DNA of 64,000 bases from CAVSUR01 sp963846005 (GTDB taxonomy: Bacteria > Actinomycetota > Actinomycetes > Streptosporangiales > Streptosporangiaceae): the NCBI GenBank assembly GCA_963846005.1, contig CAWJUH010000001.1:744001-808000 (forward strand), written 5' to 3'. Shown in pieces: positions 1 to 8,887 of this stretch. The notes under the pieces were generated by a model. The model was not told the DNA's origin. It ran no database searches and saw nothing but the letters and a program-made list of their open reading frames with translations. Numbering within the stretch: position 1 is the stretch's first letter; every line of letters begins with the position of its first letter. The position numbers and the translations under genes were made by a program.

Positions 1-2
1 TG

Positions 3-284
3 GTGGCGCTGGAGGCGCTGCACCCGGCCCGGCCCTGGCATACGGCCGTGCTGGCCGCCGGGCTGCTGGCCGTCCTGCTGGCGGTGCAGATTGCCGAGAC
101 CGGAACGCGGCTGCGCGCGCTGCGGCCGCAGCTGCCGCTGCTGGCCGCCGGCCTGGCGCTGATCGCGGTGTCGGGCGGCGCGGCGGAGCTGCCCGGGCTC
201 GGCACCGGGCCGGCGGCGCTGGCGCTGCGGGTGCTGGCGGTGGCCGCGGCGGTACTGGCTGGCTTCCTCGCCGCGCCGTCCTGA
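3..284 (+). CDS. Membrane protein C-terminal part (probably truncated by window edge)
   Basis: The frame opens with GTG at base 3 and ends in TGA, giving 93 residues. It has two or three Leu/Ala/Val-rich membrane segments (roughly residues 14-30, 42-58 and 70-90) joined by short Arg-containing loops. Only two bases lie upstream, so the real start is probably outside the window and this is the end of a larger integral membrane protein. I do not recognise a family. It runs convergently toward the gamma-glutamyltransferase gene, with a C/G-rich gap of about 30 bases. Confidence 0.5.
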   Translation: MALEALHPARPWHTAVLAAGLLAVLLAVQIAETGTRLRALRPQLPLLAAGLALIAVSGGAAELPGLGTGPAALALRVLAVAAAVLAGFLAAPS

Positions 285-316
285 CGCCCGGCCCCGGCCG
301 GGCCGGCCCGGCCCGG

Positions 317-2222
317 TCAGCGGCCGGCCGCGTAGCCCTGCATGCCGCGCGGGTTTGCGGCCGCGTACAGCATGCCGCCGGACCGGCTGACCGCGCTGAC
401 CCGGCCGAGCGACCAGGGCGGCCGCACGTCCACCCGGTGGCCGCGGCGGCGCAGCTCCCCGATCACCTGCTGGCCGGCCCGCGACTCGACTGCCAGTGAC
501 GCCGGCGCCGCGCCGCGCGGGTAGAACGAGGACGGGACGTGGTCGGTGTGGAAGGCCGGCGCGTCAATGGCCTCCTGCAGGTTCATCCCGAACAGCACGT
601 GGTTGAGGAACACCCCGACCGTCCACTGGTCCTGCTGGTCCCCGCCGGGCGTGCCGAACGCCAGGTACGGCACGCTGTCGCGCAGCACCAGGCCGGGCGA
701 CAAGGTGGTGCGCGGCCGCCGGCCCGGCGCCAGCGAGGCGGCCAGGCCGGGCGTGAGGGTGAACATCTGGGCCCTGGTGCCGAGGCAGAAGCCGAGCCCG
801 GGCACCACCGGCGAGCTCTGCAGCCAGCCGCCGCTCGGCGTGGCCGACACCAGGTTGCCGAACCGGTCGGCCACGTCGAGATGGCAGGTGTCACCGGGGC
901 CGAGTTCCGGCGCGCTCACCCCGATCGCGGGAACGGTCCCCGCGGCCGGCTCTCCCCGCTCCGGCCGCCAGGCCCGCGGCGCGACCGTCCCCGGCACCGG
1001 GCCCGCGGCCGGCTCCGGCACCGCCGCCGCTCCCGTCCGGGCCGAAGGCCGCCACCGCGTAGCCCGGCAGCACCGGCGCCGCGCCGTCCGGCGCGCCGGG
1101 GCGCAGCTGCGCCGATGCGCGCGGGCCGGCCAGCGCCCGGCGCTGCGCCGCGTACTGCGGCGACAGCAGCCCGGCCAGCGGCACCGGGCTGTGGCGCGGG
1201 TCGCCGTACCAGGCCTCCCGGTCGGCCAGGGCCAGCTTGGCGCACTCGGTCACGGTGTGGATGAATTCCGCGCTGCCCGGCCCCATCGCGGCCAGGTCGA
1301 AGCCGTCCAGCAGGGCCAGTTGCTGCAAGAACACCGGGCCCTGCCCCCACGGCCCGGTCTTGCACACCGTCAGCCCGCGGTAGTCCAGGCTGACCGGGTC
1401 CTCCGCCGACGCCCGCCAGGACGCCAGGTCGTCCGCGGCCAGCAGGGCGCGGTGCGGCCGGCCGGTGATGTCCATTACCTCGGCCCGCTCGGTGAACGCG
1501 GCGATGGCCTCGGCCACGAACCCCTGGTAGAACGCGCGCCGGGCCGCCTCGATCTGCACCTCCCGGCCGGGGCCGGCCGCCTGCGCCCCGGCGAGGATGC
1601 GCTCGTACACCCCGGCCAGCACCGGGTTGGCGAACCGGCTGCCCGCGGCCGGGATCCCGCCCGCCAGGTAGACCTGCGCCGAGCTGGGCCAGTGCGCGCG
1701 GAACACCGGCGCGGCCGCCGCGATCGCCGCGCTGGCCCCGGCCAGCATCGGGTAGCCGTCCCGGGCGTAGCCGATCGCGTGCCGCATGACCTCGGCCAGC
1801 GGCAGCGTGCCGTAGCGTTCCAGCAGCAGCATCCAGGTGCCGAACGCGGCGGGCACGCACGCGGCCAGCAGCCCGGTACCGGGCACCAGGTCCAGGCCGA
1901 GCCGGCTGAACGCGCCGATGGTCGCCGCGGCCGGGGCCGGGCCCTGGCCGTCCAGCACGAACGGCGCCCCGCTGCGGGCGTCGAACCCGATGACCGGCAC
2001 TTCGCCGGCCGGGCCGTTCAGGTGCGGCTCGACCACCTGCAGCACCAGTCCCGCGGCCACGGCCGCATCGAACGCGTTGCCGCCGGCTTCCAGCACCGCC
2101 ATCCCGGCCGCCGAGGCCAGCCAGTGGGTGGAGGCCACCATGCCGAAGGTCCCGGCGAGCTGCGGCCGGGTGGTGAACGGCGGGCTGGCGGCCACGGGCG
2201 CCTCCTGGTCGGTCTGCGGCAT
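317..2222 (-). pseudogene. Gamma-glutamyltransferase family protein, apparent frameshift
   Basis: An Ntn-hydrolase of the gamma-glutamyltranspeptidase type, which cleaves gamma-glutamyl amide bonds and self-processes into two subunits. The N-terminal part (ATG at 2222; alternative TTG at 2279) carries the GGNAFDAAVAA block. The C-terminal part carries the nucleophile region GDTCHLDVADRFGNLVSAT, with the catalytic Thr after GD, and a FGTPGGDQQ block. The two parts lie in different frames, and the switch falls in a G/C-rich stretch around 985-1060. Joined, they give about 630 residues, a plausible full-length enzyme. No other residue appears missing, so this may be a sequencing indel rather than a dead gene. 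It is divergent from the DUF4232 lipoprotein gene. Confidence 0.8.
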
Positions 2223-2267
2223 TTCTGCGACGTTATCCGCCCTGCCCCCGGCGGCCGCTAGCCGGAC

Positions 2268-2308
2268 CTTACGTGTCAAAGCGTAAGCGCTTCGTGCCTT
2301 TGCGTAAG
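2268..2308. promoter_or_regulatory. CGTAAG repeat cluster between divergent genes
   Basis: CTTACG at 2268-2273 faces CGTAAG at 2282-2287, an inverted pair with an 8-base spacer. A direct copy GCGTAAG recurs at 2302-2308, exactly 21 bases after the first. AAGCG-TAAG-CGCTT is nested in the same place. The cluster lies between the gamma-glutamyltransferase start and the first DUF4232 lipoprotein start, where an operator would be expected. The regulator is unknown. Confidence 0.35.
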
Positions 2309-2338
2309 AAATGCTGGTCAGCGCGCGACACTGTGGTC

Positions 2339-3001
2339 ATGAAGACCGTGGTCATGAAGACCTCCGCGCCGATGACCCGGCGGCGGCTGGCCGCCCGGCT
2401 GGCGGGCGCGGCCGTGGCCGGCGCCGGGCTGCTGCTCGCGGCCTGCGGCTCGTCCGGCGGGGCCGCGTCGGCGCAGTCCGCGCCCGGCAGCACGCCGACG
2501 GTCACCGTCACGGTGACCGCGCCGCCGTCCTCAGCGCCGAAGCCCGCGGCATCGGGCAGCATGGCCGCCTGCCCGACCAGCTTCCTGCAGACCTCGGTGG
2601 GCCGGTCCGGCGAGGCCGCCGGGAGCAGCTTCTACCCGATCGAGCTGACCAACGTCTCGGCGTCGCCGTGCACGATGTACGGCTACCCGGGGGTCTCCCT
2701 GGTCACCTCGGTGCGCGGCGGCCCGGTGGGCGCCCCGGCGGCCAGGAACCCCGCCCGGCGCGCCGTGCTGCTGAAGCTGGCACCGGGCGAGACGGCCAGC
2801 GCCCTGCTCCAGGTGGCCAGCGCCGCCAACTTCCCGGCCTCGCGGTGCAAGCCGGTCACCGCGCGGTGGCTGAAGGTGTACCCGCCGGGCCAGTACAGCG
2901 CGCTGTTCTACGGGTTCAGGGTGACGGCCTGCTCGGCGGCTGGCCGCCCGGCGCACGTGCTGAGCATCGGCCCGATGGTGGCCGGCAGCACCGGGCGCTA
3001 G
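2339..3001 (+). CDS. DUF4232 lipoprotein (paralogue 1)
   Basis: Exported lipoprotein of about 220 residues. A twin-Arg-like basic start (TRRRLAARL) and a hydrophobic stretch lead to a lipobox LLAACGSS, so the mature protein is lipid-anchored outside the membrane. A Ser/Thr/Val/Pro linker follows, then a DUF4232 beta-sandwich domain with FYPIELTNVSASPC, MYGYPGVSL and two further cysteines (SRCKPVTA, VTACSA) that probably form disulfides. The start is uncertain: ATG codons at 2339, 2354 and 2372 are in frame, the first two inside a 15-base duplication. First of four paralogues in a row. The family's function is not known. Confidence 0.88.
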   Translation: MKTVVMKTSAPMTRRRLAARLAGAAVAGAGLLLAACGSSGGAASAQSAPGSTPTVTVTVTAPPSSAPKPAASGSMAACPTSFLQTSVGRSGEAAGSSFYPIELTNVSASPCTMYGYPGVSLVTSVRGGPVGAPAARNPARRAVLLKLAPGETASALLQVASAANFPASRCKPVTARWLKVYPPGQYSALFYGFRVTACSAAGRPAHVLSIGPMVAGSTGR

Positions 3002-3074
3002 CGCAACCGGAACCAGCACGGCGGCGTCCTATCTGGCGCAAGGATCACCCGCCGCGCAGAAGGGACCACCGGCC

Positions 3075-3710
3075 ATGACATCACTGGCGACTCCGGCGCG
3101 GCGGGCAGCTGCCGCCGGCTCCCTCGCGGCCGTGGCGGCGCTCGCGGCGGCGTGCGGCTCCAGCGGTTCCCCGTCGTCCGGCTCGTCACCGGCCCCGGGC
3201 AAGACCGTGACGGTCACGGCCTCGCCGAGCCCGGCGCCGTCCTCCAGCTCCGTCTCCACCCCGGCCGGACCCGGGCCATGCCCGACTGGCGCCCTCGGGA
3301 TCAGGCTCGGCGTGTCGCAGGGCGCGGCGGGCAGCGTGTACCAGGTCATCGACTTCACCAACATCGGCACCACGGCATGCAGCCTGTACGGCTACCCCGG
3401 GGTGTCGCTGACGGCGGGCAAGGCCGGCGCCCGGGACCAGGTCGGGCTGCCCGCGGCGGAGGACCACTCGACCGCGCGGGTGCTGGTCACCCTGGCGCCC
3501 CGCGCCACCGCCAGCGCGCTGCTGCGGATCGTGGACGCGCTCAACTACCCGCCGGCCCGGTGCAAGCCGGTCACGACCGACTACATCCAGGTCTACCCGC
3601 CGAACCAGACCACGCCGGCCTACGTCCAGTACCGCTCGAAAGCCTGCTCCAAGCCGGTCCGCACCCTCGGCATCGGCGCGGTCCGGGCCGGGGCGGGCAG
3701 CAGCGGGTAG
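3075..3710 (+). CDS. DUF4232 lipoprotein (paralogue 2)
   Basis: A 211-residue lipoprotein. ATG at 3075 is preceded by a purine-rich AGAAGGGA at a good distance. The signal sequence ends in a lipobox AAACGSS, then a Ser/Pro/Thr/Val linker and a DUF4232 domain (YQVIDFTNIGTTAC, LYGYPGVSL, PARCKPVTTDYIQVYPP, KACSKPVRT). The domain layout and cysteine positions match paralogue 1, about 75 bases upstream on the same strand, so the two arose by tandem duplication. Probably anchored on the outer face of the membrane. Ligand or partner unknown. Confidence 0.88.
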   Translation: MTSLATPARRAAAAGSLAAVAALAAACGSSGSPSSGSSPAPGKTVTVTASPSPAPSSSSVSTPAGPGPCPTGALGIRLGVSQGAAGSVYQVIDFTNIGTTACSLYGYPGVSLTAGKAGARDQVGLPAAEDHSTARVLVTLAPRATASALLRIVDALNYPPARCKPVTTDYIQVYPPNQTTPAYVQYRSKACSKPVRTLGIGAVRAGAGSSG

Positions 3711-3758
3711 CCGCCGCCGCGCGGGCCTGCGCGGCATGTCACAGGGGGGGTCTTGCCG

Positions 3759-4477
3759 ATGAGGTCAGCATCGCCGGTTAGCTCAGCCGCGCCGGGCAGC
3801 TCAGCCGCGCCGGGCAGCTCAGCCGGGCCGGCGAGCCCGGCCGCACGTGCGGCCGGGCGGCGGGCGAGGATGCGCGCGGGCGCCGCGGCGCCCGCGCTGG
3901 CCGCCGTGACGGCCCTGGCCGCCCTGGCCGCGGCTGGGTGCGGGTCCGGCGGGCCGGCCGGATCCGGCGGGCCGGCCGGGCCGGCGGGACGGGCACGCCC
4001 GCGGCCGGCCGCGCCGGGGCAGCTGCCTGCCCGGGGACGGGCCTGCAGGTCCGGCTGGCCGCGGCGGAGGCCGGCGCGGCGGCAGGCAGCTCGTACCTGC
4101 CGATCGAGTTCACCAACGCCACCCGGTCGCGCTGCCGCCTGTCCGGCTACCCGGCCGTGGCCCTCGCCGCAGGCGCCTCCGGCCGCGCGATCGGCACCCC
4201 GGCCGCCGCCGACCCGTCCGTCCGGCCTCGCCCGGTGCTGCTGGCGCCGGGCGGCACCGCGCACGCCTGGCTGCAGGTACAGGACGCGATGAACTACCCG
4301 GCCGCCGCCTGCCGGCCGGTCACCGCCGCGGGCCTGCGGGTCGCGCCGCCGGGTCACGGCGCGGCGCGCTACCTGCCGCACCCGCTGCCGGCCTGCGCCA
4401 CCGCGCCGCGGGGCCGCGGGCTGCTCACCATCGAGCCGGTCCAGCCCGGCGCAGCCCGGCGCGGCACCGCCGGATGA
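3759..4477 (+). pseudogene. DUF4232 lipoprotein (paralogue 3), apparent frameshift
   Basis: ATG at 3759 follows an AGGGGGGG ribosome-binding run. The first frame encodes a long N-terminus, a hydrophobic segment and a lipobox ALAAAGCGSG. The DUF4232 domain (SYLPIEFTNATRSRC, LSGYPAVAL, MNYPAAACRPVTA) continues in another frame and stops at 4477. The switch falls in the Gly/Pro-coding G/C run at about 3960-4010. Joined length is about 239 residues. The domain is well preserved and has the same cysteine pattern as its neighbours, so a one-base sequencing error is as likely as real decay. Confidence 0.75.
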
Positions 4478-4557
4478 CCATCAGTAGCCCCCTGCCTCCG
4501 CTAGATTACTCAGTGTGACGAAACGTGCGGGCCGAGCGATAACCCAGTAGTGACGGC

Positions 4558-4580
4558 GGCCGCCGCAGCAGGCGGCGGCC
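4558..4580 (+). other. GC hairpin in leader of DUF4232 paralogue 4
   Basis: GGCCGCCGC at 4558-4566 and GCGGCGGCC at 4572-4580 form a perfect 9-bp stem with a 5-base loop, ending 28 bases before the ATG at 4609. It has no T run, so it is not a standard terminator for paralogue 3. It could be a leader structure or an attenuating hairpin. Confidence 0.35.
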
Positions 4581-4608
4581 CTGCCCGCACCAGGTAAGGA
4601 GCCGCATC

Positions 4609-5169
4609 ATGAACCCGATCGCGCGCACCGTCCGGCGTATCGCCGCCTGCAGTGCCCTGGCCTGCTCGGCCGTCGTGCTGCCCGGGGCGGCGCTGGCCGC
4701 CCCCGCCGCTGGATCCGGGGCCGCCCAGGCGGCCGTGGTGGCGCGCTGCCGCGCGGCCAGCACCGAAACCTGGGTCGGGCTGCCCGGTGACGGGACCGCC
4801 GGGACCATCTACTACCAGCTCGAGTTCAGCAACATCGGCCGCCGCGCCTGCACCCTGTACGGCTACCCCGGAGTCGTCGCGCGCCGCGCCAGCGGGCGCT
4901 GGGCCGGCGTCCCCGCGGTGCGCCGCTACGCCCGCAAGGAATGGGTCACGCTGTGGCCGGGCCAGACCGCGCACGCGGTGCTCGGGGTGGTCGAGGCCGG
5001 GGCGATCTGCGCGCACCCGGTGCCGGCGCCGGGGCTGCGGGTCTGGGCGCCAGGCCAGACCGCCGGGCACAGCGTGCCGCTGGCGGTCCAGGTGTGCCCG
5101 CGCCGGCCGACGATGAACATCGTGCCGGTCCGGCCGCTGGCCGGCATTCCGGGCTACAGCTACCGCTGA
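4609..5169 (+). CDS. Secreted DUF4232 protein (paralogue 4)
   Basis: 186 residues; ATG at 4609 with TAAGGAG upstream. Unlike its three neighbours it has an ordinary signal peptide (basic start, hydrophobic core, GAALAAPA cleavage-like site) and no lipobox, so it should be released rather than anchored. The DUF4232 fold is recognisable in YYQLEFSNIGRRACTLYGYPGVV and a C-terminal cysteine pair (GAICAHPV, VQVCPRR). It has its own 130-base leader with a hairpin, so it may be transcribed separately. Function unknown. Confidence 0.85.
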   Translation: MNPIARTVRRIAACSALACSAVVLPGAALAAPAAGSGAAQAAVVARCRAASTETWVGLPGDGTAGTIYYQLEFSNIGRRACTLYGYPGVVARRASGRWAGVPAVRRYARKEWVTLWPGQTAHAVLGVVEAGAICAHPVPAPGLRVWAPGQTAGHSVPLAVQVCPRRPTMNIVPVRPLAGIPGYSYR

Positions 5170-5230
5170 GCGCCCGCCGGGGTCCGCGCGGCCGGCCCGG
5201 CGCGGACCCCGGCGGCGGTAGGTTCTGACG

Positions 5231-6761
5231 GTGGATGAGATGACCGACCGGCTGCGGGCCGTGTGCGACCTGTCCGTGGCCGAGATGCGCGAGTACAGCG
5301 GCCGGCACGAGTACGACGGGACGCTCCAGGACCTGTCCCCGGCCGGGGTGACGGCCGGGCTCGCGGTGCTGGCGGCCGAGAAAGGCCGGCGGCCAGCCGC
5401 TGCCCGACCCGCACGACGAGGCGCACCTGTCGATCTTCGAGCAGCGCGCGCAGCTCGCCCTCGGCGAGCTGGAGCTGCACCGGCGCAACCCGATCATTCA
5501 CCTGGCCGCGCTGGACCTGTCCTGTTACGACCGGGCCTACGCCCCGGCCGAGCAGCGGGAGGCGGCCCGGCGCGAGCACCTGGCCCGCTGGCCGCTGGCG
5601 ATCGAGAACGCCATCGCCGCGCTGGACCAGGTGCCGGCGCCGGTCGCGGAGGCCCTCGTCCCGACCGCGGCGGGCCTGGCCGCGGGGGTGCCGGCCAGCG
5701 CCGGCCCGCAGGCCGCGGCGGCGCTGGCCGCGCACGGGCGGCTGATCAGCCACCTCAGCGGCGCGGCCGCGCACGGCAGCCCGGACCCCGCACTCGGCAC
5801 CCGCGGGCTGACCGCGCTGATGAGCACCTCCGAGGGCATGCCGCTGGACCTCGGCCGGCTCGCCGAGCGCGCCGACGCCGAGCGGGACCGGCTTACCGAG
5901 CGGCTGGCCGCCGACTGCGCCCGGGTGGATCCCGGCCGGCCGCCGCTGGAGGTCGCCCGCGAGCTGGTCCGGGTCCACCCGGACGCCGGCGGCGTGATCG
6001 ATGCGGCCCGCCGCTGGACCGCGCAGGCCATCGCGTTCACCGCCGAGCGCGACCTGGTCCCCTACCACGACGGGGAATGCCTGGTCGGGCTGGCGCCGCC
6101 GTCGCGGCGCTGGGCGATGGCGATGATGTCCCCGGCCGCGCCCGGCGAGGCCGAGGGCCCGTCGTGGTACTACATCACCCCGCCGGAGGAATCCTGGCCG
6201 CCGCCGGAGACCGAGTCCTGGCTGGAGGTGTTCAGCGACGTCACGCTGCCCGGCATCACGGTGCACGAGGTGGCCCCCGGGCATTTCTCGCACGGCCGGG
6301 CCATGCGCCGGGCGCCGAGCGCGGTACGGCGGATCCTGGCCTCGGAGACCTTCATCGAGGGCTGGGCGCACTATGCCGAGGAGCTGTGCGTGGAGGAGGA
6401 CTTCGGCGGCGGCGACCCGTGGTTCGCGATCGGGGTCTGGCTGGAGGCGCTGCTGCGGGTGACCCGGCTGTCGTGCGCGATCGGCATGCACACCGCCGGG
6501 ATGACCGTGGCCGAAGCCGCCCGGCTGTTCGCCGCGCAGACCCACATCACCGGCGAGGCGGCCCTGTCCGAGGCGCGGCGCGCCACCTTCGACCCGACCT
6601 ACGGCCGCTACACCTGGGGCAAGCTGGAGATCATGGCGCTGCGCGAGCGGGCCAGGAAGCAGTGGGGCGGCACGTTCTCGCTCAAGCGCTTCCACACCGC
6701 GATGCTGGAGCTGGGGTCGCCGCCGGTCGGCCTGCTCGGCACGGCCGTCGAGCGCGGCTGA
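5231..6761 (+). pseudogene. DUF885 family metallopeptidase-like protein, apparent frameshift
   Basis: The start is GTG at 5231. About 50 residues in the first frame (MDEMTDRLRAVCDLSVAE...) are followed by a continuous second frame from about 5395 (PDPHDEAHLSIFEQRAQLA...) to the TGA at 6761. The switch is in the G/C run around 5385-5400. The C-terminal half has the DUF885 signature HEVAPGHFSH and, about 25 residues on, EGWAHYAEEL, the two blocks thought to carry metal ligands in this peptidase-like family. Joined length is about 509 residues. Cytosolic, with no signal peptide. Substrate unknown. Confidence 0.75.
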
Positions 6762-6821
6762 GCACCCGTCCCGGCCACCCGGCCAGCGGCCTGCGGGCCA
6801 GCAGCCTGCCGGCTAGCGCGG

Positions 6822-7508
6822 CTAGCCCGGCTGGCCCGGCACCACCAGGCCGGCCTCGTAGGCCAGGATCGCGGCCTGGACCCGGTCGCGCAGCGCGAGC
6901 TTGGCCAGCAGGTGCCCGACGTGCGTCTTCACCGTGGCCTCGCTGACGAACAGCTCGGCCGCGATCTCGGCGTTGGTCCGGCCGCGGGCGAGCTGCAGCA
7001 GGATGTCGCGCTCCCGGGCGGTAAGGGAGGCCAGCCGGGAGGGGGCCGGGGCCGCCTGCGGCGGCCTGCGGGCGAACGCCTCGATCAGCCGCCTGGTCAC
7101 CGACGGCGCGAGCATGGCCTCGCCGGCCGCGACGCAGCGGACCGCGGCGATCAGGTCGGCCCGCGGCGCGTCCTTGAGCAGGAAGCCGCTGGCCCCCGAC
7201 CGCAGCGCCTCGTAGACGTAGTCGTCGAGGTCGAAGGTGGTCAGCATGATCACCTTAGGCGCGCCGGGGCCGGCCTCGGTGATCTGGCGGGCCGCCTCGA
7301 TGCCGTCCATCTCGGGCATCCGCACGTCCATCAGCACCACGTCCGGGGCGCACTGCGCGGCGGCGGCGACCGCCTCGGTACCGGTGCCGGCCTCGCCGGC
7401 CACCGCGATGCCGTCGGCGGCCTCCAGGATGACGCAGAACCCGGCCCGGACCAGTTCCTGGTCATCGACTACGAGAACCCGGACCGGCGCGGGCGCGATC
7501 CCGGTCAC
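6822..7508 (-). CDS. NarL/LuxR-type response regulator
   Basis: About 228 residues. The receiver domain has the acidic pair VVDDQE, the phosphorylation Asp in VVLMDVRMPEMDG and the Lys in LLKDAPRADL. The C-terminal LuxR helix-turn-helix is LTARERDILLQLARGRTNAEI...SEATVKTHVGHLLAKL. I chose GTG at 7508 because it shares GTGA with the TGA stop of the kinase upstream, a 4-base coupled overlap. A DNA-binding output protein for the adjacent kinase. Targets are not visible. Confidence 0.93.
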   Translation of the reverse strand: MTGIAPAPVRVLVVDDQELVRAGFCVILEAADGIAVAGEAGTGTEAVAAAAQCAPDVVLMDVRMPEMDGIEAARQITEAGPGAPKVIMLTTFDLDDYVYEALRSGASGFLLKDAPRADLIAAVRCVAAGEAMLAPSVTRRLIEAFARRPPQAAPAPSRLASLTARERDILLQLARGRTNAEIAAELFVSEATVKTHVGHLLAKLALRDRVQAAILAYEAGLVVPGQPG

Positions 7509-8716
7509 CGGACCGGCAGCCGGGCGGTCACGCCGAACCCGCCCGCCGGGACCGGGCCCACGGTGAGGCTGCCGCCGCACGACGCCACCCGCTCGGCGAT
7601 CCCGGCCAGGCCGAACCCGGCGGAAGCCGGGCCCGTGCCGGGCGCCGGGCCCGGCCGGCCATCCGGGCCGGAGTCGGTCACGGACACGGTGACGAAGGCG
7701 CGCTCGTAGGTCACCGTCACGCCGGCCCGGGCCGCCCCGGAGTGCCGCAGCGCGTTGGTGAGGGCCTCCTGCACGATCCGGTAGGCGGTGAGATCCACCC
7801 CCGGCGGCAGCGGGCTCTCGGTGCCGCGCACCTGCAGCTCGGCGGCCAGCCCGGCGGCGCGCACCTGGTCGATGACCGCGCCGAGATCGCGGAGCGAGGC
7901 AGCGGGCCGGGTCTGCGGCTGCTCGCCCGGGCCGCGCAGCACGCCGAGCAGCCGCCGCAGCTCGGCTAGGGCCTGCCGGGCCGTCTGCCCGATGATGTCG
8001 GCCGACCGGCGGGCCTGCGGCGGCCCGTCGGCCAGCAGCGAGGCCGCCGCCTCGGCCTGCACCGCGATCAGGCTGACGTGGTGGGCGACCACGTCGTGCA
8101 GTTCGCGGGCGATCCTGACCCGCTCGCCGGCCGCGGCCCGGGCGGCCTCGCGGTCGAGCTCGGCCTCGGCCCGCTCGGCGCGGCTGCGGGCGGCCTGCAG
8201 GCTGGCCCGGTTACCGCGGCTGATCGTGCCCGCCACCCAGGCGGTCAGGAAGATCAGCGCCTGGAAGATGGCCTGGTAGGGCTCGCTGCGGTCCCCCGGT
8301 GAGGTCAGCGAGATCGTGAGCCCGGCGGCGCTGGCCGCCACGGTGACCCACCGCCACGGCCGCGAGCAGCGGTCGATGACGGTGTAGAAGGCGATGGCCG
8401 GGCCGAGCGGGAACGGCGCGAAGCCGAACCCGATCCGGTCGTAGGCCACCCGCGCCGCCCCGATCAGGATCACCACCGCGATCGGGCTGGACCGGCGCCA
8501 GATCAGCGGCACGCCCTGGGCGGCGACCAGCAGCAGCGCCAGCCAGGCCGGGTGCAGCTGATCGCGGTAGGCCAGCAGCGACATCACGTTGATCACCGCG
8601 AGCATCAGGCCGGCCCCGGCATCGGCCAGCCGTTCCCGCCGGGCCTGACCCAGCCCGGCCAGCCGGTCAGCCAGGCTCTGCCGGGCCGGCATCCGGGCCA
8701 GCGCAATCCTCGCCAC
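7505..8716 (-). CDS. Sensor histidine kinase (HisKA_3 type)
   Basis: 403 residues (GTG at 8716; ATG at 8692 also possible). Four or five membrane helices fill the first 170 residues with almost no extracellular loop, so sensing may occur within the membrane. A coiled-coil Arg/Glu/Ala stretch leads to the dimerisation/phosphoacceptor motif RIARELHDVVAHHVSLIAV. The HATPase domain has a YRIVQEALTNALRHSGA N-box and a GFGLAGIAERV G-box. It overlaps the response regulator by four bases. Signal unknown. Confidence 0.93.
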   Translation of the reverse strand: MARIALARMPARQSLADRLAGLGQARRERLADAGAGLMLAVINVMSLLAYRDQLHPAWLALLLVAAQGVPLIWRRSSPIAVVILIGAARVAYDRIGFGFAPFPLGPAIAFYTVIDRCSRPWRWVTVAASAAGLTISLTSPGDRSEPYQAIFQALIFLTAWVAGTISRGNRASLQAARSRAERAEAELDREAARAAAGERVRIARELHDVVAHHVSLIAVQAEAAASLLADGPPQARRSADIIGQTARQALAELRRLLGVLRGPGEQPQTRPAASLRDLGAVIDQVRAAGLAAELQVRGTESPLPPGVDLTAYRIVQEALTNALRHSGAARAGVTVTYERAFVTVSVTDSGPDGRPGPAPGTGPASAGFGLAGIAERVASCGGSLTVGPVPAGGFGVTARLPVR

Positions 8717-8887
8717 GTCCCCGATGCTAAGACCAGCGGGGCCGCCGCGGCATCGGCCGCCCGGCTGAGCCCGCGGCTCATCCCTGCGGCCGAGAACCGG
8801 GCCGCCGCCGGGCCGCCGCTCGGGCGCGCGGCGGAGCCGGTGACTGGCCCTGGCGCTCGATGTGCCGCGGCCCGGTCCGCGGCGAGC

